Positions 27,743 through 40,242 are shown, numbered from the stretch's first letter. The stretch is DNA of 64,000 bases from Rhizobium sp. L51/94 (GCF_019355555.1 NZ_CP072141.1:3032001-3096000), one strand, 5' to 3'. Program-made: numbers and translations. Notes: generated from the letters alone by a model not told the origin.

Positions 27743-29578
27743 TCAGTGGCCGAGCGGCAGCGTCGCATTCTCCAGCCAGCTGCGCACCTCGGCGTCATGG
27801 ATAAGCGGCATCAACGCCTCGCGGGTGCGCGCGTGATAGTCGTTCAGCCAGTGAAGCTCGTCATGTGTCAGCAATTCCGCGATGATCAGGCTGCGGTCGA
27901 TGGGGCAGAAGGTCAGAGTCTCGAAACCCAGCATGTCGATATCGCCGCCGTCGATCGGCTCCGCATCGCGGACATAAATCAGGTTTTCGATTCGGATGCC
28001 GAAGCTGCCGGGACGGTAGTAGCCAGGCTCGTTGGAGAGGATCATGCCGGGCAGCAGCTCCTGCGTCGAGAGACGGGCAATGCGCTGCGGGCCTTCATGC
28101 ACCGACAGGAAGGAGCCGACGCCATGGCCGGTGCCGTGGGCATAGTCGGCGCCGGCCTTCCAGAGCGCGATGCGGGCCAGCGGATCGAGATCGCAGCCGC
28201 GCGTGCCGACGGGAAAGCGCGCCGTGCTGATGCCGATCATGCCTTTCAGAACCAGCGTGAAAAACTGCCGCTGCTCCTCCGGCACGGTGCCGACGGCAAC
28301 GGTACGGGTGATGTCGGTTGTGCCGTTGATATATTGAGCGCCCGAGTCGAGCAGGTAGAGTTCGCCAGCCTGCAGCAACCTGTCGCTCTCTGTCGTCACC
28401 CGGTAGTGGATAATGGCGCCATGCTCGCCGGCTCCTGAAATCGTGTCGAATGACAGGTCCTTCAGCGGATTTTGCATCGCCTGGCCGATTTCGGCCCTGA
28501 CAGCCTCAAGTTTGCGGGCCGCGTCGATTTCCGAAACGGTGGCCGGCTTCTGCGTCTCCAGCCAATGAAGGAAGGTCACCATCGCCGCACCATCCTGCAG
28601 ATGGGCAGCAGCGGAGCCATTCAGCTCGGCCTGATTCTTGCGGGCGCGCGGCAGCCGTGCGGGATCGTTACCCTCGACAACCTCGCCACCGGCGCTGCGG
28701 ATAATGTCGGTCAGAGCCTGCGCTGCCAGATCCGGGTCGACCATTACGCGCGCGCCATTGGCGGAAGCGGCATTCAGCCTCTCTATCAGATCGGACGGGG
28801 GAAATTGCTGGCAGAGCTGCGCCAGATAGGCTTCCGCCTCGATATTGGTCTTGCGCTTGTCGAGAAACAGCTCTGCCCTGCCGCCGGCATGAATGATCGC
28901 CCGGGCGAGCGGATGTGGTGTATGCGGCACGTCATTTCCGCGAATATTAAAGATCCAGGCGATCGACGAGGGATCGGTGACCAGCACGGCCGCGCAGTTC
29001 TTCTCTTCCAGAAGCCTTGCAATAGAGCCGATCTTCTCGCTGGCAAGCACGCCGGCCTGCTCCACCGTCTGGATGGTCACGGGTCCAAGCGGCTCGGCGG
29101 GGCGGTCGGTCCACAGGCGATCGAGCGGATTGTGCGGCAGGAACACGAGCGTGCCGCCGATCTCGCCCAACGCCTTTTCCAGCCGTCGCACTTCCGCGCC
29201 GGTGTGCAGCCACGGGTCGATCCCGAGCCGAAGTCCCTTGGCGGCGTGCTTCTTAAGCCACTGATGCGGCGGTTCGCCGACAAGATCGCCACTGGAAAAC
29301 ACTGTCGTATCCACCTGCTCCAGCAGCTGAGTCGTGTAGCGGCCATCGACGAAAACAACAGCCTTCGACTGTGTTACCAGCGCCACGCCGGCAGAACCGG
29401 TGAAGCCGCTCAACCACGCCAGTCGCTCCGAGCAGGCGGGCACATACTCGCCCTGGAACTCGTCGGCGCGTGGCACCAGAAATGCATCGATCCCGAGAGC
29501 TGCAAACGAGGCTCGGAGCCCCGCAACGCGTTCACGGCCGAATTGCGGTGTGGAAGTGACATCAAAAGACTGGAACAT
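27743..29578 (-). CDS. pepP: Xaa-Pro aminopeptidase, M24 family (aminopeptidase P)
   Basis: 611 residues, the long three-domain form (two creatinase-like N domains, then M24). The dimetal ligands are visible: DSGAQYINGTTDITRT (two Asp), GTGHGVGSFLSVHEGP (His), ILSNEPGYY (Glu) and GIRIENLIY (Glu). It removes the N-terminal residue before proline in peptides. The start ATG 29578 (MFQSFDVTS) is chosen; an upstream ATG at 29650 adds a low-similarity stretch. Family length of about 600 is typical for Rhizobiales. Confidence 0.92.
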   Translation of the reverse strand: MFQSFDVTSTPQFGRERVAGLRASFAALGIDAFLVPRADEFQGEYVPACSERLAWLSGFTGSAGVALVTQSKAVVFVDGRYTTQLLEQVDTTVFSSGDLVGEPPHQWLKKHAAKGLRLGIDPWLHTGAEVRRLEKALGEIGGTLVFLPHNPLDRLWTDRPAEPLGPVTIQTVEQAGVLASEKIGSIARLLEEKNCAAVLVTDPSSIAWIFNIRGNDVPHTPHPLARAIIHAGGRAELFLDKRKTNIEAEAYLAQLCQQFPPSDLIERLNAASANGARVMVDPDLAAQALTDIIRSAGGEVVEGNDPARLPRARKNQAELNGSAAAHLQDGAAMVTFLHWLETQKPATVSEIDAARKLEAVRAEIGQAMQNPLKDLSFDTISGAGEHGAIIHYRVTTESDRLLQAGELYLLDSGAQYINGTTDITRTVAVGTVPEEQRQFFTLVLKGMIGISTARFPVGTRGCDLDPLARIALWKAGADYAHGTGHGVGSFLSVHEGPQRIARLSTQELLPGMILSNEPGYYRPGSFGIRIENLIYVRDAEPIDGGDIDMLGFETLTFCPIDRSLIIAELLTHDELHWLNDYHARTREALMPLIHDAEVRSWLENATLPLGH

Positions 29579-29669
29579 GGGGCATCCAAATGCTGACAAA
29601 GCGAATCCGCCCTGGGCGGTTGCCTGCATGTTATCCCAATTCGGCGCCATTGCGAGACTGGCCCTCGCA

Positions 29670-29699
29670 TTAATGCCTGTTAATGCCCGTTAACGACTG
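29670..29699. repeat. Three 10-bp direct repeats TTAAYGMCYG
   Basis: TTAATGCCTG, TTAATGCCCG and TTAACGACTG follow each other without gap, one helical turn each. They lie in the 287-bp divergent region between pepP and a small gene, about 92-121 bp before pepP. The TTAA-N6-TTAA spacing differs from the CtrA consensus (N7), so the binding protein is not clear. Confidence 0.5.
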
Positions 29700-29865
29700 C
29701 GCCTATTTGATGGGCAGAATCAAGCGATTATGACTCAATCACGACAATACCCATGACGTATACGCATGGCTCCCATGCCGCATTAAATCTGTGCTGCAGT
29801 GCGGGATAGTTTATAAGGGGTGCATCAGAAGGGTTGAAAGCAACCCACCCAAAAGGAATACGACT

Positions 29866-30030
29866 ATGAACACTCCCCGTTTCGCATACAGCAGCCCGAT
29901 GCAGGCTGGCGAACGCCGGACCGTCCGTCACGTAATCGGTGCCCTGCGCGTTGCAGATAGCGAAGCTTCCCGGATCATCGGCGTAAGCCGCGGCGACGTA
30001 CGCAACACGAACACCAGCTACGCATTCTAG
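29866..30030 (+). CDS. Small hypothetical protein, 54 residues
   Basis: A short basic protein (TPRFAYSSPMQAGERRTVRHV..., then VADSEASRIIGVSRGDVRNTN). It has AAAAGGA 8 nt before ATG 29866, and a perfect intrinsic terminator lies 112 nt after the stop, so the transcription unit looks real. I do not recognise the family. There is no signal peptide or membrane segment; the C-terminal half could form a small helix-turn-helix-like unit, which is only a guess. Confidence 0.6.
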   Translation: MNTPRFAYSSPMQAGERRTVRHVIGALRVADSEASRIIGVSRGDVRNTNTSYAF

Positions 30031-30142
30031 GATCGGTCGATACGGCTTCTCCTCCCGGCCGACGACTGACGAGAATGCGAGACGCCCGCTTGAGCATTTC
30101 CTCCCCTCTGCTCGCGGACATGATCAGGTAACACTGATCTGC

Positions 30143-30169
30143 AAGGCGACACCCCTGGTGTCGCCTTTT
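30143..30169 (+). terminator. Rho-independent terminator
   Basis: AAGGCGACACC and GGTGTCGCCTT form a perfect 11-bp stem with a 3-nt loop, followed by TTTTGC. It ends the small gene before it. A second inverted repeat GATCAG-N6-CTGATC lies just upstream at 30122-30139. Confidence 0.85.
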
Positions 30170-30234
30170 GCATTTTGGAGGAAATTCAAGAACTTGGTAA
30201 CAAAGCCGGAATCACTGCGCGAGCCGGTCAAGGC

Positions 30235-31113
30235 TCAGGCGCGGTCGAGATGGATTGTAACCCAGCCGTTGCGCCATATGGTGCGGACATGGCGCAGCGT
30301 GGCGCCGTTATAGGCGGCGATCACCTTCCAACGCTGGGCGGCAAGGATACCGGACAGGATGACAGACCCACCGGGAGCAAGATGGTTGGCAAGCTGCGGC
30401 GCCATGCGGATCAGCGGCCGCGCAAGGATGTTGGCGATGATCAGGTCGAAAGGCCCATGCCGGGAAAAGGCCGTCGAGTGAAATCCGGGAGCGGTTTCGA
30501 GCGAAATTCCCGAGGCTATGCCGTTGCGCACGACGTTTTCGCGGGCGACTCGAACCGCGATGGGATCGATGTCGGTGGCCAGCACCGGAATATTCTTTAG
30601 TTTCCGCACGGCAATGGCCAGCACGCCGCTGCCGGTGCCGAGATCCAGCGCATTGCGGACGCGTCGGCTGCGCATGACCGTCTCGATGGTTTCGAGGCAG
30701 CCGGCGGTCGTCCCGTGATGACCCGTGCCGAAGGCCTGACCGGCGTCGATCTCGATAGCGATCTCGCTGGCGCGGATCTTGTCGCGATCATGGGAGCCAT
30801 GGACGACAAAGCGGCCGGCGCGCACCGGCTTCAGGCCGTCGAGCGAGCGGGCGATCCAGTCGACGTCGGGGATGATTTCCTTGTCGATCGCAAGACCCGG
30901 ATAGGCCTCGGCCAGCAGCGCCTCGAACCGTGGGCGAACGTCCTCTTCCTGATCCGCATAGAGGTAGATCGAGGCTTCCCAGATATCCTTCTTCTCGTCG
31001 ATCTCGGAGGTTGCGATCGGCAGTTCCTCGTCTTCGAAGACAGGCGTCATCAGGTCTAGGATCCGCTCGGCATCGCGCTCGGTCGTCGTCACATACAGGC
31101 GAATCTCATTCAA
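30235..31113 (-). CDS. prmA: Ribosomal protein L11 methyltransferase
   Basis: 292 residues. It methylates L11 of the 50S subunit. The SAM-binding motif is ALDLGTGSGVLAIAV; FDLIIANILARPL is the N-I-L catalytic-region motif, and VLATDIDPIAVRVARENV the motif II region. The N-terminal part is the L11-binding domain. An upstream SCO1 gene on the same strand is 219 bp away, so prmA may have its own promoter. Length is typical. Confidence 0.93.
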   Translation of the reverse strand: MNEIRLYVTTTERDAERILDLMTPVFEDEELPIATSEIDEKKDIWEASIYLYADQEEDVRPRFEALLAEAYPGLAIDKEIIPDVDWIARSLDGLKPVRAGRFVVHGSHDRDKIRASEIAIEIDAGQAFGTGHHGTTAGCLETIETVMRSRRVRNALDLGTGSGVLAIAVRKLKNIPVLATDIDPIAVRVARENVVRNGIASGISLETAPGFHSTAFSRHGPFDLIIANILARPLIRMAPQLANHLAPGGSVILSGILAAQRWKVIAAYNGATLRHVRTIWRNGWVTIHLDRA

Positions 31114-31332
31114 CGCTTCGGTCTCTCATCGTCGTTCAGTCCAGCCGGTCGATGGCGGTTTGCAGGTGTCGTACCTCGCGACATGGCGCAAAAGCAAGCG
31201 GCGGACGACGGGAAGCCGCATTACCGGCGGGTTCATGGTCACAAAGCTCATCGGGCGCTGCGGCTCTTGCCTACCTGACGTATCGTGGATCGTACAACCG
31301 ACAGACCGACAGGTCCGGCCCAGGCACCCCGC

Positions 31333-31938
31333 CTAGCCCTTGTTGATCAGGTTCTGCAGCTTCTTGACGGCCGTATCCGGATTTTCCTGGTAGGCAATCG
31401 TTCCTGCAAACCGGCCCTCTGCGTCCAGAAGATACACAGATGCCGAATGGTCCATCGTATAGTCGCCATTCGGATCCTTGGCGTCGAGCGGCACCTTGAC
31501 CGCATAGACCCGGAAACCGTGCACCATCTCGGTCACCTTGTCGGTCGGCCCGGAAATGCCGGTGATGCGGCGCGAAACGTTGGAGACATATTCTTTCATG
31601 ATGGCAGGCGTGTCGCGCTCTGGATCGACGGTGACGAAATAGGCCCCGAGCTTGGATCCATCCGGATCGACCTTCTGGAGCCAGCCATCCATTTCGAAGA
31701 GCGTCGTCGGGCAGACATCCGGGCAATGCGTATAGCCGAAGAAGACCGCCGACGGCCGGCCGCGGAATGCCTTCTCGGTGATTGGCTGGCCATTTTGCGC
31801 CACGAGCGTGAAGGGAACGCCGAAGGGGCCGCCTGCAGCAGCGGATTCAGGCGATCGGGTGAAATAGAACGACCCTGCCCCGAGGAAGCCGGCCATCAAA
31901 GCGACCAGGACCCAGATCGCAATACGCAGTTTTTTCAT
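31333..31938 (-). CDS. SCO1/SenC-family copper chaperone for cytochrome oxidase
   Basis: 201 residues. An N-terminal membrane anchor (LRIAIWVLVALMAGFLGAGSF) holds a thioredoxin-like domain in the periplasm. The copper-binding CxxxC motif is in YTHCPDVCPTTLFEMDGW and the third ligand His is in YTMDHSASVYLLD. SCO proteins help build the CuA centre of cytochrome c oxidase. The start at 31938 (MKKLRIA) is chosen because a signal anchor follows directly. No cox genes are adjacent. Confidence 0.92.
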   Translation of the reverse strand: MKKLRIAIWVLVALMAGFLGAGSFYFTRSPESAAAGGPFGVPFTLVAQNGQPITEKAFRGRPSAVFFGYTHCPDVCPTTLFEMDGWLQKVDPDGSKLGAYFVTVDPERDTPAIMKEYVSNVSRRITGISGPTDKVTEMVHGFRVYAVKVPLDAKDPNGDYTMDHSASVYLLDAEGRFAGTIAYQENPDTAVKKLQNLINKG

Positions 31939-32169
31939 GATCGATTCCCGATGCCAAAGCGGCCCGTCCAATGGAGTACCTGTTGAGAGGCTGCAGGGAT
32001 ACCGCTTCGGGCGACCGACCGCAATTCAACACGCCGTCACCCATATCGAATATGCGCGATACCTTGGAAATCGGCACAACGTTAAGCTGATCGTAACCAG
32101 TCTCGGTCAACATGTTTTTCAACGGCAAACCTCAATGATTCCGCTCAGACGCTCCGGAAAGAACTTCAC

Positions 32170-32634
32170 ATGTCGAACGCCATCAAACAGTCGGGTGCCT
32201 ACCTGGAAATCGTTTCGTTTCACCTTGCCGATCAGGAATTCTGCATCGACATCATGGCGATCCGCGAAATCCGCGGTTGGGCGCCAGTGACGCCGATGCC
32301 ACACACGCCACCCTACGTTCTCGGTCTCATCAACCTTCGCGGCGCGGTTATCCCCGTCATCGACATGTCCTGCCGCCTCGGCATGAAGATGACCGAGCCG
32401 TCGGAGCGCTCTGCCATCATCGTCACCGACATCGCCGGCAAGCTGGTCGGCCTGCTCGTCGAGCAGGTGTCGGACATGATGACCATCAAGAGCGAAGACC
32501 TGCAGCCGGCACCGGAAATCATCCCGGAGGCCCAGCGCGCCTTCTGCCGCGGCATCGTCGCCCTGGAAAAGACAATGGTCTGCTTCCTCAACCTCGACAC
32601 CGTCATCGCCGACGAACTGGCGCAGGCCGCTTAA
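32170..32634 (+). CDS. CheW-like chemotaxis coupling protein
   Basis: 154 residues, single CheW domain. YLEIVSFHLADQEFCIDIMAIREIRGW opens the domain and PYVLGLINLRGAVIPVIDMSCRLGM is the core. It links receptors to the CheA kinase. It stands alone, outside a che operon, so it may serve a second or dispersed pathway. An intrinsic terminator follows. Confidence 0.9.
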   Translation: MSNAIKQSGAYLEIVSFHLADQEFCIDIMAIREIRGWAPVTPMPHTPPYVLGLINLRGAVIPVIDMSCRLGMKMTEPSERSAIIVTDIAGKLVGLLVEQVSDMMTIKSEDLQPAPEIIPEAQRAFCRGIVALEKTMVCFLNLDTVIADELAQAA

Positions 32635-32655
32635 GCCTGACTACCCCGTTTATCC

Positions 32656-32687
32656 AACGGCCCGATGCGCAAGCGTCGGGCCGTTTT
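32656..32687 (+). terminator. Rho-independent terminator after cheW-like gene
   Basis: AACGGCCCGA pairs with TCGGGCCGTT over 10 bp with a 10-nt loop, followed by TTCG. It lies 22 bp after the stop. The reverse strand could also serve the convergent creA gene. Confidence 0.8.
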
Positions 32688-32700
32688 CGTATGGGTTGGG

Positions 32701-33189
32701 TCAGGGAGCGGGCTTGCCTTTTGTCCAGGTCACCGTCTGACCGTAGAGCGGGATGGTCGAGATCGACATCTTCGCCGAGCCGTCTGTCAGTTCGCGCGAA
32801 TGGGCGAGATAGATCAGCGTGTCGTTCTTCTTGTCATAGATCCGGTTGACGACAAGCTTCTTCCAGATCAGCGACATGCCGGACTTGTAGACCTCCTCGC
32901 CGCCCTCTGACAGGTTGATATCGTTGATCTGGATCGGACCCGTCTGGCGGCAGGCGATGGAATTGTTGGACGGGTCCTCGAACCACTTACCCTTGCGCAG
33001 ACGGTCGATCACGCCCCGGTCGAAATAGGTGACGTGGCAGGTGACGCCACTGATTTCCGGGTCCGGAACGGCATCGATGAGGATGTCGTTACCCGTCCAG
33101 TCGACGCCGACCTTGCCGACGACTTCGGCCGAGGCCGTGCCGGCGATGAGCGTGAGAATTGAAGCAGCGGCGAGAGCGAAACGGCGCAT
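32701..33189 (-). CDS. creA: CreA-family periplasmic protein
   Basis: 162 residues with a clear signal peptide (MRRFALAAASILTLIAGTASA). The body VGKVGVDWTGNDILIDAVPDPEISGVTCHVTYFDRG and DPSNNSIACRQTG match CreA, whose function is unknown although it is widely kept. The two Cys may form a disulphide. The start at 33189 has AAGGAG nearby. The exonuclease gene upstream is 64 bp away on the same strand. Confidence 0.9.
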   Translation of the reverse strand: MRRFALAAASILTLIAGTASAEVVGKVGVDWTGNDILIDAVPDPEISGVTCHVTYFDRGVIDRLRKGKWFEDPSNNSIACRQTGPIQINDINLSEGGEEVYKSGMSLIWKKLVVNRIYDKKNDTLIYLAHSRELTDGSAKMSISTIPLYGQTVTWTKGKPAP

Positions 33190-33253
33190 GGAAAACTCCT
33201 TGTTGATCCAGCGCCGAAGATATGTCGCAGGCGGATCTTTGCAAGGAGAGACG

Positions 33254-33844
33254 TTAGCGCTTGCGGCAGGTGCAGGGCTCATAGCCGCGCGACGTCAGGC
33301 GGCCGATCGTCATGCCGATTGCGGCCGGAATGCCGCCGACATCGACGGCCTTCACCGCCTTCGCCATCTCGATGGCGGCCGAGGCACAGATGGCCGCGTC
33401 TTCAGCCGCATTGTGATGCTTGAACCTCAGCGCCAGATGCTCGGCGATCACATTCAGCCGGTGCGACAGGAGCTGCGGCCAGATCCGCTGCGCCATCTTC
33501 AGGCTGCAGAGATAGAATAGCTCCGGATAGGATTGCCGGTAGTGATCGAGGCTCGCCCGCCAGACGCTAAAATCGAAGGACGCATTGTGGGCGATCATCG
33601 TCGCGCCGCGAAAGTCCTCCTGGAACTCCTCCATCACCTCGGGAAACGAAGGCGCATCCTCGACATGCTCCGGCCGGATGCCGTGGATGGCGATGTTGAA
33701 ACCCGAAAACCGCATGTCCTTCGGGCGGATCAGCCGCTCTTCCACCCGCACCACACGCCCGTCCTCGATCCACGCCAGTCCAACGGAGCAGGCGCTGCCG
33801 CGCTGCTCGTTGGCAGTCTCGAAATCGATGGCGATGGTTTTCAC
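33254..33844 (-). CDS. DEDDh 3'-5' exonuclease (DnaQ-like)
   Basis: 196 residues. The DEDDh residues are visible: AIDFETANEQRGSACSVG (Asp, Glu), AHNASFDFSVW (Asp), and HHNAAEDAAICASA (His, Asp). It degrades DNA or RNA from the 3' end; it is similar to stand-alone exonucleases rather than the polymerase epsilon subunit. The start is taken as GTG 33844 because VKTIAIDFETA is the domain edge; there is no strong ribosome-binding site there, and an ATG lies further upstream at 33922. No BRCT domain is attached. Confidence 0.85.
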   Translation of the reverse strand: MKTIAIDFETANEQRGSACSVGLAWIEDGRVVRVEERLIRPKDMRFSGFNIAIHGIRPEHVEDAPSFPEVMEEFQEDFRGATMIAHNASFDFSVWRASLDHYRQSYPELFYLCSLKMAQRIWPQLLSHRLNVIAEHLALRFKHHNAAEDAAICASAAIEMAKAVKAVDVGGIPAAIGMTIGRLTSRGYEPCTCRKR

Positions 33845-34113
33845 GGGTGGTGTCCGATTCGTCTGATCGGACAGTAGTAGCGAGGCTTGAGCCTTGAAGC
33901 AATTTGGCAGCGAGGTTGACATTCTTCCGACGCTGAGGAAATCTGGGAGGATGATCGGATCGCTCAACAACGTCATGCTTCACATCACCACCACCCTTCC
34001 AGGGTGTGGGGGCGTGTTGCCGGGCTGAAACCCGACCGATCATCCCGACGACCCTGCCCGAGGCGAGCAGGGTTTGGGAACCGGCTCTCCTCCGTCAAAC
34101 AAGGAGAGACCCC

Positions 34114-34656
34114 ATGAATGAGACGCCGAGTTCTGACAAATCGCGTTCGAAAACACCTCCCGAAGGACTGCTGATCCGCGCGGCCGAAGTAGATGATGCC
34201 GAGGGTATCTCGACAATCGCCAACCTGCCCGGCTTTCGCGCAGGCACGCTGCGCCTGCCCTATCAGACGACGGACGATACCCGCCGCTGGCTGTCTAAAG
34301 CGGAGGCGCAATCACCGCGTCTGGTTGCCGTCCTCGACGGAAGAATCGTTGGAAACGCAGGCCTGCGGCGGTTCGAGGGCCGCAGGCAGCATGTCGGCAG
34401 CATCGGCATGGGCGTCCATGACGCATACACCGGTCGCGGTATCGGCAGCACGCTCATCGGTGCATTGCTGGATTGCGCCGACAACTGGCTGAACATCCGA
34501 CGCGTCGAACTCACCGTCTATGCAGACAACGCAGCCGCCATCGCGCTCTACAAGCGTTTCGGATTTATCGAGGAAGGCCGGCTGAAGGACTTCGCCTTCC
34601 GCGCCGGGTCTTACGTCGACGCCCTGACCATGGCGCGCCTGCGCGAGCAAGGATGA
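34114..34656 (+). CDS. GNAT-family N-acetyltransferase
   Basis: 180 residues. Motif A is IGMGVHDAYTGRGIGSTLIGALLDCADNW; the C-terminal helix pair is VYADNAAAIALYKRFGFIEEGRLKDFAF. It is close to RimI/YafP-like acetyltransferases; substrate unknown. The start ATG 34114 follows AAGGAGAG. It is followed by the ligA-like repeat and AT-rich patch. Confidence 0.88.
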   Translation: MNETPSSDKSRSKTPPEGLLIRAAEVDDAEGISTIANLPGFRAGTLRLPYQTTDDTRRWLSKAEAQSPRLVAVLDGRIVGNAGLRRFEGRRQHVGSIGMGVHDAYTGRGIGSTLIGALLDCADNWLNIRRVELTVYADNAAAIALYKRFGFIEEGRLKDFAFRAGSYVDALTMARLREQG

Positions 34657-34677
34657 TGGAGGCTGCGGCCTTGCCTC

Positions 34678-34795
34678 ACCCGATCAGCGCCAGCCACTCG
34701 TCCTCGTCCATCGTCTGCACTCCAAGCTCGCGCGCCTTATCGAGCTTGGAAAATGGCGGATTGAGATGGGTCGCGAGCAAGTAGTATGGCCATGC
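34678..34795 (-). pseudogene. Fragment matching the 3' end of ligA (BRCT C-terminus)
   Basis: On the minus strand this open frame of about 38 codons reads [10 protein letters not shown], then [19 protein letters not shown] and LALIG, then TGA. The part at 34681-34750 is 70 bp with 68 matches to 35237-35306 inside the intact ligA. The N-terminal half differs from LigA, and the frame is closed upstream by a stop. It is therefore a remnant of a BRCT-encoding gene or of a displaced ligA 3' end. The reading stops two residues after LALI, where LigA here runs on for eight further residues (LAVDSRVI). Confidence 0.6.
34681..34750. repeat. 70-bp direct repeat, copy 1 (ligA 3' end)
   Basis: This differs from copy 2 (35237-35306) at 2 positions of 70. 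The distance between copy starts is 556 bp. Beyond copy 1 towards higher coordinates the sequence is unrelated to ligA. The arrangement resembles the two ends of an integrated element at the 3' end of a gene. Confidence 0.85.
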
Positions 34796-34967
34796 GCTCA
34801 GTTACAAAATGAAGATTGATTTCCGGAAATTTCCCGAATGCCAAATATCCTATTCTTTTTCACAATTTCTAATATTCTTAAATTTTAAGATATATATTGA
34901 AAGTAGTTATGTGTGCTGATAAATACAACTTTTCCTGAGGTAGGGCTACGCAAGCAAAGGAAACACT

Positions 34968-35129
34968 ATGTCTAAGCATTGGTCGGGCCAAACATGCTCG
35001 GAAACAGGTTTATACGGACAGTATCACGACACTAATAACTCATATGCTGGGGCAGAGCACGATAAGAATGTCAAAAGCGGCGACCCATTCCCTCCTTCTC
35101 TGAACAATTGTCACTTCAAAAAGAAATAA
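34968..35129 (+). CDS. 53-residue protein in AT-rich patch, unknown function
   Basis: Coding for MSKHWSGQTCSETGLYGQYH and a remainder with NSYAGAEHDKNVKSGDPFPP and HFKKK. AAAGGA lies about 7 nt before ATG 34968. Codons are AT-rich, unlike all neighbours, and the 170 bp upstream is very AT-rich (34800-34960), fitting a promoter region on acquired DNA. The pattern G-x-Y, G, V-x-x-GD-x-FPP faintly recalls YjzC-like proteins; this is a weak resemblance only. Two Cys. A 12-bp hairpin follows the stop at once, supporting a real transcription unit. Confidence 0.6.
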   Translation: MSKHWSGQTCSETGLYGQYHDTNNSYAGAEHDKNVKSGDPFPPSLNNCHFKKK

Positions 35130-35133
35130 CACA

Positions 35134-35165
35134 AAGCGGGCTGGAGCTTCAGGTCCAGCCCGCTT
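35134..35165 (+). terminator. Hairpin after the 53-residue gene
   Basis: AAGCGGGCTGGA pairs perfectly with TCCAGCCCGCTT over 12 bp with an 8-nt loop, 4 bp after the stop. The T content after it is weak (GCGTTGG), so it may also act in the other direction for ligA. Confidence 0.7.
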
Positions 35166-35207
35166 GCGTTGGCTTACTCGTTGGCAGCCGGATGCCTCGT
35201 AGTGGTG

Positions 35208-39133
<3,926 letters not shown>

Positions 39134-39146
39134 CTCTTATTGGTTC

Positions 39147-39995
39147 TCAACTGCTACCGAGAAGAAGCTTCTTGCCGGCACGTGCGATCCACGATCCCTC
39201 GTTCTGGCGTGGTTCGACGCCACCGCTCTTCAGCAGCTTGTACGAGTCGGCATACCACTGGCTGTCGGGATAGTTATGGCCGAGCACGGCAGCGGCAGTC
39301 TGTGCTTCCTCAACGATGCCCATGGCGTAATAGGCTTCGACGAGACGCGCCAGCGCTTCCTCGATCTGGTTGGTGGTCGGATAGTTCTCGACGACGACGC
39401 GGAAGCGCGAGATAGCGGCGAGGTAATCCTTGCGTTCCAGATAGTAGCGACCAACCTGCATTTCCTTGCCGGCCAGCTGGTCCTTGGCGAAGCGGATCTT
39501 TGCCTGGGCGTCATCGACGTATTCAGACTTCGGATAGTTGTCGATCACCTTCTGCATCGCCTCGATGGTCTGCTGCGAGGCGCGCTGGTCCTGCGTGACG
39601 CTGACGATCTGCTTGGCATAGGAGGCGCCGACCAGATACTGCACGTAGGCAGCATCCTCGGAACGCGGATACTGCTTCATGTAGGTGTTGCCGGTCGTCA
39701 CGGCCTCGTCGTAGTTGCCGGTGCGATACTTGACGAACGTGCTCATGACCAGCGCCTTGCGGCCCCAGTCCGAGAATGGCTCCTGGCGGGTGATGGCATC
39801 GAACTTCTTGCCGGCCTCGCCCATGTTGCCTGCCTTGATGTTGGCAAGGCCCTGATTGTAAAGCTGCTCCGGCGGATCGGTCTCAACGCCGAGCTTGGTG
39901 ATGTCGATGTCCTTGTCCGACTGGCAACCGGATACGAACGCGCCGGTCCCTGCGAGGAGAAGCGTGACGAGCAAAGCCCGCGCTGTAATCTTCAT
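39147..39995 (-). CDS. bamD: Outer-membrane assembly lipoprotein BamD
   Basis: 282 residues. The signal peptide ends in lipobox VSGC (Cys about residue 24), followed by TPR helices (PPEQLYNQGLANIKAGNMGEAGKKFDAI, then YPRSEDAAYVQYLVGASY). BamD is the essential lipoprotein of the BAM complex that inserts beta-barrel proteins. The start at 39995 (MKITARALL) is chosen because AGGA lies 9 nt upstream; an in-frame ATG at 40019 lies before it. recN follows. Confidence 0.93.
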   Translation of the reverse strand: MKITARALLVTLLLAGTGAFVSGCQSDKDIDITKLGVETDPPEQLYNQGLANIKAGNMGEAGKKFDAITRQEPFSDWGRKALVMSTFVKYRTGNYDEAVTTGNTYMKQYPRSEDAAYVQYLVGASYAKQIVSVTQDQRASQQTIEAMQKVIDNYPKSEYVDDAQAKIRFAKDQLAGKEMQVGRYYLERKDYLAAISRFRVVVENYPTTNQIEEALARLVEAYYAMGIVEEAQTAAAVLGHNYPDSQWYADSYKLLKSGGVEPRQNEGSWIARAGKKLLLGSS

Positions 39996-40189
39996 GCTTT
40001 CAGATCCTGCAAAACCCATTCGGAAATTCCCAATTACCGCCACGACAAAAAACGAGTGCTACCGGCCCGCGTTTCTATCCATAAAAGCGTCGTCAGGGCA
40101 ACGCAATGATGAACCATTAACGCATTTTTGTGGCGCATCCACGAGATTTACCCGCATCCTGCCACCTTGCTGCCTTTCGTCCGCCCAAG

Positions 40190-40217
40190 AAAAAGCCGCC
40201 CCCTTTCGGAGGCGGCT
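40190..40217 (-). terminator. Rho-independent terminator after lpxC
   Basis: On the minus strand GCCGCCTCC-GAAA-GGGGGCGGC forms the stem (one mismatch), followed by TTTTT. It separates lpxC from bamD, so bamD-recN probably has its own promoter. Confidence 0.85.
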
Positions 40218-40242
40218 ACCCTGGTCGAACATTATCTGGAGG

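Noticed and set aside
29670..29699. Tandem repeats as a CRISPR array
   Set aside because: Only three 10-bp units without spacers.
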